Below are positions 10,339-17,511 of a DNA stretch of 64,000 bases, piece by piece; the first letter of the stretch is position 1, and each line of letters begins with the position of its first letter. Below the pieces are notes generated by a model. It did no database searches. It was not told the origin of the DNA and saw nothing but the letters and a program-made list of their open reading frames with translations. The position numbers were made by a program, and so were the translations under genes. Source of the stretch: Pseudomonas sp. P5_109. Lineage in GTDB: Bacteria > Pseudomonadota > Gammaproteobacteria > Pseudomonadales > Pseudomonadaceae. The DNA lies in contig NZ_CP125380.1 in NCBI RefSeq assembly GCF_034009455.1, positions 2,741,501 to 2,805,500 on the forward strand. Reading direction: 5' to 3'.

Positions 10339-10820
10339 CAGTTGAGGTTCTGCACTTTGTATTCCTGGGTGTTGACCTGCAGCACCGCGTCGAAGGACAC
10401 CTGACGGGTGACGTCTTGCAGGCGCAGGACCGCGTCCACGCGAAAGGTCAGCATGCGTTGGCCGGTCTGTTGGGCGAGCAGTTGCACTTTGACGCTGCGA
10501 AAGCGCCGGTCACCGACCGTGATCGCTTTCTCCAGTTGCCGCTGGATCAACAGGCGATCCTTCGGATCAAGCACGCTGCGACTGGTGAAGTCCGGCATGC
10601 CGTAGTCGAGGATGCTGCCGCTGAGGTTGACGAAACCCTCCAGCTCGTTGGCGACCAGGGACTGGCGGGTGTTGACCAGGATTTCCAGGTCGCGAACGAT
10701 GCTGGCCTTGTAATCGGCCAGCGAACACAAGCGTTGCGATAACGCTTCGCTGGACTGATGCGGACGATCGTCCAGCAATCGGTCCAGCAGTGATGGCAAC
10801 AGCTTGTGTTGACTGGTCAT
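10338..10820 (-). CDS. tssE: T6SS baseplate protein TssE (gp25-like)
   Basis: The 160-residue protein matches the gp25/lysozyme-like baseplate family in length and in the core stretch VANELEGFVNLSGSILDYGM, with DFTSRS just after it. TssE starts sheath polymerisation from the baseplate. It begins with the leader LLPSLLDRLLDDRP common to TssE proteins. The gene lies 25 bp after tssC and touches tssF. The call is from motifs plus position in the operon. Confidence 0.92.
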   Translation of the reverse strand: MTSQHKLLPSLLDRLLDDRPHQSSEALSQRLCSLADYKASIVRDLEILVNTRQSLVANELEGFVNLSGSILDYGMPDFTSRSVLDPKDRLLIQRQLEKAITVGDRRFRSVKVQLLAQQTGQRMLTFRVDAVLRLQDVTRQVSFDAVLQVNTQEYKVQNLN

Positions 10821-10845
10821 GGTGCCTCCGTGGCAATGTGCCCGA

Positions 10846-12348
10846 TCAGCCGCGGGTCGATTGCGGCAATTCAGCGACCAGGCGCAACGAAGCAGTCAGC
10901 TCGTCCAGTTGGTAGTGCGGGCGCAGGTAGGTCACGGCCTTGTACACACCCGGCTTGCCCGGTACCTCGAACACCTCGGCGCGGGCTTCGCGCAACGGGA
11001 ACTTGGCCTTGGCTTCCTGGCTCGCGGTGTCGTCCAGCAACACGTAGCTCGACAGCCACTTGTTGAGGAACATCTCGACGTCCTTGCGCGAGGCGAAGCT
11101 GCCGATCTTGTCGCGCATGATCGCCTTCATGTAGTGGGCGATGCGCGAGGTGGCGAAGATGTACTGCAACTGCGCGGAAAGCCGGGCGTTGGCATTGGCG
11201 ATGTCGGTGTTGTACTGTTTTTGCTTCTGCGCCGACTGGGTGCCGAAGAACGCGGCATAGTCGGTGCCTTTGCAGTGCACCAGCGGAATGAAACCGAGGT
11301 CCGACAGCTCTTTCTCGCGGCGGTCGGTGATGGCGATCTCGGTCGGGCACTTGAGGGCGATTTCGCCGTCATCGGTCTTGAACGTGTGGGTCGGCAGACC
11401 TTCCACCAGGCCGCCACCCTCGACACCGCGAATCGCCACACACCAGCCGTAGCGGGAAAACGCATCGGTGACCCGGGTGCCCAGCGCGTAGGCGGCGTTC
11501 ATCCACAGGTACTTGTTGTGGTCGCGGCCATCGACGCTTTCGACAAAGTTGAATTCCTCGACCGGCGTGGTATCCGGGCCGTAAGGCAGGCGACCGAGCA
11601 CGTGGGGCAGGGTCAGGCCGACATAACGCGAGTCTTCGGAGGCGCGGAACGACTTCCACTTGGCGTATTCGACGGTGTCGAAAATCTTCGCCAGGTCCCT
11701 TGGGCCAGACATGTCGGTGAACGAATCCCAGCCGAACAGCTCGGGCGAGGCCGCCGAAATGAACGGTGCGTGGGCCGCCGCGGCGACGTGGGAAATCTCT
11801 TCGAGCAGGTACATGTCTTCCGGGCTGCGGTTGAACTCGTAGTCACCCAGCAGCATGCCGAACGGTGCACCACCGAAGGTGCCGTATTCTTCTTCGTAGA
11901 TCTTCTTGAACAGCGCGCTCTGGTCGAATTCGGAAGCGGCCTTGAGGTCGCGCACCAGGTCTTTCTTCGACGCATTGAGCAAGTGGATCTTCAGCGTGGT
12001 GCTGGTCTCGGTCTGGTCCACCTGATACTTCAGGCCGCGCCAGGAGGACTCCAGCTGCTGGAACTCACTGGCGTGCATGATCTCGTTCATCTGCTCGGAG
12101 AGCATCGCGTCGATCTCGGCGATGCGCGCATCGAGTACGGCGATCAGGTCCTTGCTCGGCGTCATTTCGCCTTCGAGGATCTGGTTGACCAATTCACCGA
12201 TCAGGTCGCGGGTGCGGGTGCGCTCGGTCTCGGAGCGGGCCACGCGGCTTTCGGAAATGATGCTGTCGAGCAACGAGGATTGCGCGGTGAAGCTGTCCAC
12301 TTCCACCAGCGTGCTGTCCTGTTGAGTCACGGTTTGCTTGTCGTTCAT
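10846..12348 (-). CDS. tssC: T6SS contractile sheath large subunit TssC
   Basis: A full-length TssC (500 residues) with the conserved blocks LESSWRGLKYQVDQTETSTT, EEYGTFGGAPFGMLLGDYEF, AAHAPFISAASPELFGW and the C-terminal LSSYVLLDD...AKFPLREA. TssC forms the outer sheath with TssB. Contraction of the sheath drives the Hcp tube and VgrG/PAAR spike out of the cell. The gene follows tssB by 10 bp. It is one of the safest assignments in the window. Confidence 0.97.
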   Translation of the reverse strand: MNDKQTVTQQDSTLVEVDSFTAQSSLLDSIISESRVARSETERTRTRDLIGELVNQILEGEMTPSKDLIAVLDARIAEIDAMLSEQMNEIMHASEFQQLESSWRGLKYQVDQTETSTTLKIHLLNASKKDLVRDLKAASEFDQSALFKKIYEEEYGTFGGAPFGMLLGDYEFNRSPEDMYLLEEISHVAAAAHAPFISAASPELFGWDSFTDMSGPRDLAKIFDTVEYAKWKSFRASEDSRYVGLTLPHVLGRLPYGPDTTPVEEFNFVESVDGRDHNKYLWMNAAYALGTRVTDAFSRYGWCVAIRGVEGGGLVEGLPTHTFKTDDGEIALKCPTEIAITDRREKELSDLGFIPLVHCKGTDYAAFFGTQSAQKQKQYNTDIANANARLSAQLQYIFATSRIAHYMKAIMRDKIGSFASRKDVEMFLNKWLSSYVLLDDTASQEAKAKFPLREARAEVFEVPGKPGVYKAVTYLRPHYQLDELTASLRLVAELPQSTRG

Positions 12349-12358
12349 CGTCAGGCTC

Positions 12359-12892
12359 CTACGCTTTGCCGTCGGTGGCTGGAACGGCGGCTTCGCGACC
12401 GAATTCCTTGCCCAGGGTTTTCAACTTCTCGGTGTTCTGCAGCACGTCCATCAGCAGCTCTTCGAGCTTGTCGTTGCCGCCCATCTTGTTGCGCAGGTCC
12501 GCCAGCTTGTTGCGCACTTCCAGCAGCTTGCGCAGCGGCTCGACCTGCTTGACCACGTTCTGCGGTTCGAAGTCTTCGAGGGCATTGAAGTTGAGCTCGA
12601 CGCCCAGCTGCGTGCCGTTCTTGGCCAGGGTGTTGTCGACGCGGTAGGTCAGGCGCGGCTTGATGCCCTTGAGCACACCGTTGAAGTTGTCGCGGTCGAT
12701 GAAAATGAACTTGCGGTCCTTGAGCTTCGGCAGCGGCTCCAGCGGGTTGCCGGAGAAATCGCCCAGCACACCGACGACAAAGGGCAGCTCTTTCTTTTCC
12801 TGAGCGTCACCGATATCCACGTCGTAGGTGATATGGACCCGAGGCGCGCGAACGCGGTCGAGTTTGTGCTGGGTACTTTCCTTCTTCGCCAT
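12359..12892 (-). CDS. tssB: T6SS contractile sheath small subunit TssB
   Basis: I start at the ATG at 12890-12892 (MAKKESTQHKLDRVRAPRV) because AGGAG stands six bases before it on the minus strand. An upstream in-frame start would add eight residues without a ribosome site. The 177-residue protein has the TssB motifs VHITYDVDIG and LPFVVGVLGDFSGNP. TssB interlocks with TssC to form the sheath, and in some systems TssC carries the site that ClpV recognises. It is the first structural gene after the unrecognised leader gene at 12961-13713, 68 bp away. Confidence 0.95.
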   Translation of the reverse strand: MAKKESTQHKLDRVRAPRVHITYDVDIGDAQEKKELPFVVGVLGDFSGNPLEPLPKLKDRKFIFIDRDNFNGVLKGIKPRLTYRVDNTLAKNGTQLGVELNFNALEDFEPQNVVKQVEPLRKLLEVRNKLADLRNKMGGNDKLEELLMDVLQNTEKLKTLGKEFGREAAVPATDGKA

Positions 12893-12960
12893 CGTGATCT
12901 CCTGTGCGAACAATTCGCTGCAAGTCGTTTGCGTGTCGGTTCAATGGGTGGCCGAGCGCG

Positions 12961-13713
12961 TTACATTCCTTCGATCGTCAGCAGCAGGCGCTGACGGATT
13001 TCATCGTTCATTTCCATGATGTTGGCGTGGCCCACCAGCTCTTCGAAGCTGGTGTTGCCGGCGATCTGGGTGCTGCTGCGGATCACCGCTTCGTCGGGCA
13101 ATTGCGAACGAACAGGCGAGCTGATCACGCAGAAGGGCAGGTCGCCGAAGTCCTTCAAACGTTCGAAACTGACGGGAAAACGCAGGCCTTCGAGCAAGCG
13201 GCCGAGGCCCGGTGACTTGCTCAGGCAGTAGAACAGCACCAGGTAATGCACGACGAAACGGTGCAACTCGGCGCTGCTGCGATCGGGGTCCTTGATCACA
13301 CTGCGAAAACGCGCCAGGTCGAACGAACTGAAGCCGACCACCCAGCGCACGGGGCTGGTGATGCGAATGGATTGACCGCTTTCGGACAGCACCTTGTCGT
13401 ACTCCAGCGCAAACAATTGCGGAGTGGTACTGAGCAGGTTGAGGGGCACTTCGAGTTCGTTGACCAACCGGAACGGAGCGGCCGAGCCGATGCGATCGTA
13501 AAGCTCCTTGAGTTCCTTGAAGTGGTGCTGGGTCTCGCGCCCGCTGCTGCGTTGCGCGCCCTGCAGGTACTCACCGAAAAACGCCTGTGGACGAATCAGC
13601 AAGGCCAGGGTCGCCAGATAATCCGAGGCCTGCGCCTTGAGCGCATCGGAAATGGCCCGGGTCTGGCTTCGCAGCTTGATCAATGCTTCAACATCAAAAA
13701 ACGTCTGGGTCAT
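12961..13713 (-). CDS. Unrecognised protein heading the T6SS operon (position usually held by tssA)
   Basis: The best start is ATG 13713 (MTQTFFDVEALIKLRSQ), with AAGGA about ten bases upstream. That gives 250 residues, soluble and without signal peptide or membrane helix. The gene is the first of the T6SS operon, where tssA often sits, but I see no ImpA-type N-terminal domain and it is shorter than most TssA proteins. It may be a lineage-specific accessory protein of this T6SS subtype. I do not assign a function. The operon position, high GC and normal codon use argue that it is a genuine member of the system rather than an insertion. Confidence 0.8.
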   Translation of the reverse strand: MTQTFFDVEALIKLRSQTRAISDALKAQASDYLATLALLIRPQAFFGEYLQGAQRSSGRETQHHFKELKELYDRIGSAAPFRLVNELEVPLNLLSTTPQLFALEYDKVLSESGQSIRITSPVRWVVGFSSFDLARFRSVIKDPDRSSAELHRFVVHYLVLFYCLSKSPGLGRLLEGLRFPVSFERLKDFGDLPFCVISSPVRSQLPDEAVIRSSTQIAGNTSFEELVGHANIMEMNDEIRQRLLLTIEGM

Positions 13714-14229
13714 CGGTACATCGTCCTTGAACACTCCATGCCTTCCTGGGTAAAAAACCGGGGCATGTCGAGTGACTGATTTCTCGAGGGAACACTCGTC
13801 CACGAGAGGTGATTGCTATTGTTCGACATCAAAAAAAACACACTGCCGGGAATAACCGAGAGTGTGATGCTGGCATATGGATATTGAGTTGCCAGTAACG
13901 TCGTGTATGGCAACACGTTGTATGGAAAAGTTCATTCGGGAGCGGATTTTTTCTCGTTTTTGTTACATGCCGCAATGATGTCGGCTTGCCACTACTTGTG
14001 GGAAGTGTCTGTCGGATAGTTCTGAAACCCAGTTAATTCAATGGTTTCAGGCAGGTTGTGGATCCAATTTTTAATTGAAAATAATTTGAAAAAGGTGAAC
14101 CGGTTCACCCAGGTCGGGATTGATTGGTGTTTACGGAGTTATTGCAGTGCAAGTGTCATATTAATCGGGAGGGGATGATGGCATTGGCGCGTGGCGGGAA
14201 TGCGGCAGGCGTTCTTTTCGCGGATTTTG
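13714..14229. other. Intergenic region upstream of the T6SS operon
   Basis: This roughly 500-bp AT-richer gap separates the minus-strand T6SS operon from the payload island and should hold the operon promoter. No convincing sigma-70 or sigma-54 promoter could be picked. It contains an inverted repeat (GTTGCCA at 13888-13894, TGGCAAC at 13908-13914) and the first copy of a roughly 90-bp direct repeat (about 13974-14068). Short open frames here have no ribosome site and no coding signature. Confidence 0.6.
13974..14068 (+). repeat. Direct repeat copy 1 flanking a small gene
   Basis: A block around CTTGCCACTACTTGTGGGA (inside it) recurs at about 14583-14673 with scattered mismatches over some 90 bp, including GTGTCTGTC and AATTCAATGGTTTC. 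The two copies are in the same orientation, about 610 bp apart, and enclose the small minus-strand gene at 14230-14547. This suggests a duplicated upstream region or a recombination scar. Confidence 0.75.
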
Positions 14230-14547
14230 TCAGTCAGTTCCGGACGACCGAGCCATCTGGGCTTTCAGTCGGAGTAGCGTCGGGGATTCTCCGCCAGTCA
14301 GTTCGATTTTAAACTCGGCAAAAGCCAACTCAAGTTCTGCGTATTGCTGCAAGCCGTCTTCAGTGAACAGAAAGCGTCCAGGAATATCTCGCCACTCCAG
14401 AGGCGTGCGGATTTGACCACGATCAGCCCTGTCCATCAGGGGCGCCAGCTCTTGATCCAGTCTAGTTACAGCAGGGTCCATTGCCTTCAATGCATCGATG
14501 GCCGACCGTAGCTTCAGGGTTTTTTCTTTCAGTTTTTCGGTATCCAT
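14230..14547 (-). CDS. Small helical protein of unknown function
   Basis: The 105-residue product starts MDTEKLKEKTLKLRSAID and is rich in charged residues and Leu, so it is probably alpha-helical or coiled-coil. No signal peptide or membrane helix is visible and I recognise no family. It lies alone on the minus strand between the T6SS operon and the plus-strand effector genes, enclosed by two direct repeats. That position is common for accessory or immunity-type genes, but this is inference. GC and codon use are compatible with the host. Confidence 0.6.
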   Translation of the reverse strand: MDTEKLKEKTLKLRSAIDALKAMDPAVTRLDQELAPLMDRADRGQIRTPLEWRDIPGRFLFTEDGLQQYAELELAFAEFKIELTGGESPTLLRLKAQMARSSGTD

Positions 14548-14998
14548 GGGAACGGATCTTTCTGGGTTTTATTGCTTGGTACAATGATGTCTGCTTGCCA
14601 CTACTTGTGGGATGTGTCTGTCAGATAGTTCGGAGATGCAGCCAATTCAATGGTTTCGGCAGATGATGGATTCCCGAATTAAAAATACCGGCTTGACACT
14701 TGGTGTTGCATAGGTGTTTCCTTTCGCACGTGCTCAGGTGGCGATTAAAAAATGTGACGCAGTTCTATTTTTGTTGAATTCCTTCGGCACTTTATCCGCA
14801 TGGTGGTTGTCGCACCCACGGGTCATTATCCGCCGTTTGTGATTCAGGAAGACAATCGCAACAGCGGTTTTTTTTCGTGATGGTTGATGGGGCAATGCTC
14901 TTTGAGCGGAGCATGGCTCATGAAAAGTTCGTCGGTTGTTGCACGGAGTTGGTTTTGCCGAAGATCTTTTCGGGAAGGCGGTATCAGGAGAAAGGAAC
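14548..14998. other. Intergenic region upstream of the effector gene
   Basis: About 450 bp without a convincing gene. It holds repeat copy 2 (about 14583-14673) and a TTGACA hexamer at 14693-14698 without a good -10 at standard spacing. A ribosome site (AGGAG) at the right end serves the gene starting at 14999. Open frames on both strands here have no start signals or recognisable sequence. Confidence 0.55.
14583..14673 (+). repeat. Direct repeat copy 2 flanking a small gene
   Basis: Second copy of the block described at 13974-14068, sharing CTTGCCACTACTTGTGGGA and AATTCAATGGTTTC in the same orientation. It begins about 35 bp beyond the 5' end of the small minus-strand gene. Confidence 0.75.
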
Positions 14999-16009
14999 AT
15001 GGATGAAAGATTTTTACCCTGCACAGTGGCCAACCCTCGTGGAACGCGCCAGCAAGCCGGATTGATTGCTGGCGGCAATCTTTCATTTCCCAGCGAGATC
15101 GCCTCGCGGTCTTTTCCGATGCCACAAAATTTTGCCGGTTACTACGCGACCAGCGATTACAACGCGGCGATGTTTCTTGCTCATGAACTGGCTTCGCCCG
15201 AGCTGGATATGTCGCCGAGTGAGGCGCAAGAGTCCTTACAGTTGCTGCGTTCGTTAATCAGGAACCTGGGTACGGCAGCGAATGTTTCCGTTGAGGCGCT
15301 GAAAGAACTGCAAAAAGCCGCCCAATCAATCCCGGAGATAGGGGACTTGATGTTTTCTCCGGCGAACTTGCCTGGGACCTTGGTCAGTGCCGGTACCAGC
15401 GTGGCAGCATTTTCCAAGTCGAAGTCGGTTGTAGACTTGCTGGATCTCTCCGCGGCCGACAAGAAAAAGCTGATCAAGTGGGCCAATAGTCGTGGAACAG
15501 CGAGCTCGACCTCGGCTAAAAAAGCCTTCAAGGGCCGGATAAAACTGATTCGGGTTGCGGGGCAGTTGCATTTTGAAGTGCCGATTACTGCTCAGGCACA
15601 AAGTTATAAGGTGCTCAGTCAGGTTGGGGCGCAAGTAGCTCATCTCCCGGCTTATGGAACGAAGGGGGCACTTAATCAGCGTGCCATGCTCCACGCCGGA
15701 GGCGCAACGGGTGGCCTCAAGTTTATGACGGGTAATACGGTGGGGGTGGCGTTAGCCATTGGGCCGCAGGCGTATCTAGATTATTCAAGCTCGACAACGA
15801 TGGACGAATTTTACAAGAAGTCTGCTTATAGTCAGCCTACTAATATAGCGGCGTTTGCTGGTGGCGTCATTGTGACTATTGCGTTGACCTCGGCATCAGC
15901 ACCGCTAGTTGTTGTTTTGATGCTTGGATGGGCAGGTGGAATGGTGGTTCAGTCAGTCATGAGCAAAAGCGGTGCTGATAAACAAATTGGGGATTTTCTA
16001 ACAAAGTGA
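14999..16009 (+). CDS. Putative T6SS effector with C-terminal membrane segments
   Basis: I start at ATG 14999 because AGGAG lies eight bases before it, which gives 336 residues. The N-terminal two thirds are soluble and partly helical. The C-terminal third holds hydrophobic stretches (about residues 295-325, for example FAGGVIVTIALTSASAPLVV followed by VLMLGWAGGM), as in membrane-acting toxins. I recognise no named family. It is followed at 9 bp by two paralogous membrane proteins and then by vgrG, the classic layout of a VgrG-linked effector with immunity genes, so a membrane-damaging T6SS effector is inferred. No PAAR or Rhs part is present, so loading would be directly onto VgrG or by a chaperone. 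Confidence 0.6.
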   Translation: MDERFLPCTVANPRGTRQQAGLIAGGNLSFPSEIASRSFPMPQNFAGYYATSDYNAAMFLAHELASPELDMSPSEAQESLQLLRSLIRNLGTAANVSVEALKELQKAAQSIPEIGDLMFSPANLPGTLVSAGTSVAAFSKSKSVVDLLDLSAADKKKLIKWANSRGTASSTSAKKAFKGRIKLIRVAGQLHFEVPITAQAQSYKVLSQVGAQVAHLPAYGTKGALNQRAMLHAGGATGGLKFMTGNTVGVALAIGPQAYLDYSSSTTMDEFYKKSAYSQPTNIAAFAGGVIVTIALTSASAPLVVVLMLGWAGGMVVQSVMSKSGADKQIGDFLTK

Positions 16010-16018
16010 ATATCTATT

Positions 16019-16744
16019 ATGTTTAACCCAGATGCGGATGCTATTAAAAAAGGGCCTTGGATTGCTTTTATAATGGTGGCTTTTTTTGGTGCTTTTGGAT
16101 CGTCTGGAATCCCAGGTTATTGGTGGGTATATTTATTTGTTGTTGTTGTTGCATTAGGTTTTGTCCTGTATTTGGTGTATTTTTGTGAGCGATACACATT
16201 TTATGTCTCCACGCTTTTTTTAAGTCTTGTTGGTACGCTTGCCTATTTGTTTAGTAGTTTTGCTTACCTGTCTGCATCGGGCACTTGGGGTGCGGCGAGC
16301 TTTGAGGCTGTTACAATGGGGTTAGTGCCGATAGTCTCCGTGGTGCTCGTATATTATGCGATAGTGCTTACGAAGTCAGCGCATTTTCCATTTGAATGTG
16401 CAGGTTTAAAGGTTGCTTTACGAGAGGTAGCGAAAAGTCAAAGTGCTTACAGTGTTGGTATTATCGCTGGTGTGACGACCTTGACGGGTAGTATGTTTCT
16501 TAAGTCGGTTGATGCGTTGACGAGTGAAGTCGTTATTGTTTTGGTTGGGAGTCTTGGTTGCTTAGCACTACTGATCAATTTTCGCCACACGATCCGTGGT
16601 CTTCGTACCCTTCGAATCCAAGAACGTAGTATGCCGATCCCTTATACCTTCATGCGAATTGATGAAATTCGCGAGGCCCGCCACCGCTGGTGGTTGGGCA
16701 GGTTTTTTAAGTGGATACTTTCTTTGCGCGAGTCTCATGATTAA
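16019..16744 (+). CDS. Polytopic membrane protein, candidate immunity protein (copy 1)
   Basis: The 241-residue protein has about six hydrophobic segments and a conserved cytosolic-looking tail (IRGLRTLRIQER, then IDEIREARHRWWLGRFFKW). The GC content is clearly lower than in the surrounding core genes. It is paralogous along its whole length to the next gene, which overlaps it by eight bases. Immunity proteins against membrane-targeting T6SS toxins are often polytopic membrane proteins encoded next to the effector, so it may protect against the product of the gene at 14999. That role is inference. The family itself is not one I can name. Confidence 0.65.
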   Translation: MFNPDADAIKKGPWIAFIMVAFFGAFGSSGIPGYWWVYLFVVVVALGFVLYLVYFCERYTFYVSTLFLSLVGTLAYLFSSFAYLSASGTWGAASFEAVTMGLVPIVSVVLVYYAIVLTKSAHFPFECAGLKVALREVAKSQSAYSVGIIAGVTTLTGSMFLKSVDALTSEVVIVLVGSLGCLALLINFRHTIRGLRTLRIQERSMPIPYTFMRIDEIREARHRWWLGRFFKWILSLRESHD

Positions 16745-17459
16745 TGCACAAACTATAAAAAAGGGCGGCTGGATTAACGTCGTTGCAGTTGCCTTTTTTG
16801 GTGTTTTTGGACCATTAACCTATGAAGGTTGGTGGTGGTATTTATTTCTTGTCGTTATTTCTTTTGGCTTCAGTCTGTATTTGATTTACTGCTGTGAGAG
16901 ATTTGTTGTGTTTCTGACGGCGGTGTTGTTGGTTGGGGTAATTACTTTTCCTTATATTGCCGGCTGTTTGGCGTACTTGATCGCTTCAGATTTTTTTGGG
17001 AGGGGTGATCTTCGGTCTGTATCCATTGGAATAACACCGATTATCATCGTGTTTTTGGTATTTGTAGTGATTTTTTATAGTAAAGAATCGTTTTTTCCTT
17101 TCGAATGCGTAGGCAATAGGGTTGCAGGCCGGCCAAAAAAAGTTGTGAGCGCCAAGAGCTATAATCTCGGATTAATTTCCGGTGTGACGACGCTCACAGG
17201 CAGCGTGTTTCTGAAGTCTGTGGGTGCAGACACGGGCGGCATGGTTGCGGTGGTACTTTGCACGCTGTGTTCTGTAATTATGTTGTTTTACTTACGCCAC
17301 AGCATCCGCGGTCTCCGAACCCTACGTATCCGAGAGCGCAAAATGTCCACGCCCTACACCTTCATGCAAATCGACGAAATACGCGAAGCCCGCAGCCGCT
17401 GGTGGCTGGGTCGGTTATTTAAATGGATGGGTTCCCTGCGCCAGTCCACAGGTTCTTGA
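16737..17459 (+). CDS. Polytopic membrane protein, candidate immunity protein (copy 2)
   Basis: The start at ATG 16737 overlaps the end of the previous gene (ATGATTAA), and the 240-residue product aligns with it from the first residues (TIKKGGWINVVAVAFFGVFG against AIKKGPWIAFIMVAFFGAFG). Shared landmarks are FPFEC, ISGVTTLTGSVFLKSV and the tail IDEIREARSRWWLGRLFKW. The pair arose by tandem duplication and then diverged considerably. Such duplication is common for immunity genes that face several toxin variants. A stand-alone membrane function cannot be excluded. Confidence 0.65.
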   Translation: MINAQTIKKGGWINVVAVAFFGVFGPLTYEGWWWYLFLVVISFGFSLYLIYCCERFVVFLTAVLLVGVITFPYIAGCLAYLIASDFFGRGDLRSVSIGITPIIIVFLVFVVIFYSKESFFPFECVGNRVAGRPKKVVSAKSYNLGLISGVTTLTGSVFLKSVGADTGGMVAVVLCTLCSVIMLFYLRHSIRGLRTLRIRERKMSTPYTFMQIDEIREARSRWWLGRLFKWMGSLRQSTGS

Positions 17460-17511
17460 CTGCCAAGCGTTAATGCGGCAGTAGCCCGAATATTGATTCC
17501 AGGAGTTGCAC

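Noticed and set aside
12892..12913. Upstream start for TssB adding eight residues
   Set aside because: The AGGAG site serves ATG 12892, and the extra residues are not part of the conserved TssB start.
14124..14312. 62-codon plus-strand frame between the T6SS operon and the effector
   Set aside because: It overlaps the minus-strand gene at 14230, lacks a ribosome site, and its composition is not coding-like.
14734..15125. Minus-strand frames upstream of the effector gene
   Set aside because: No start signal and no recognisable sequence. They overlap the well-supported start at 14999.
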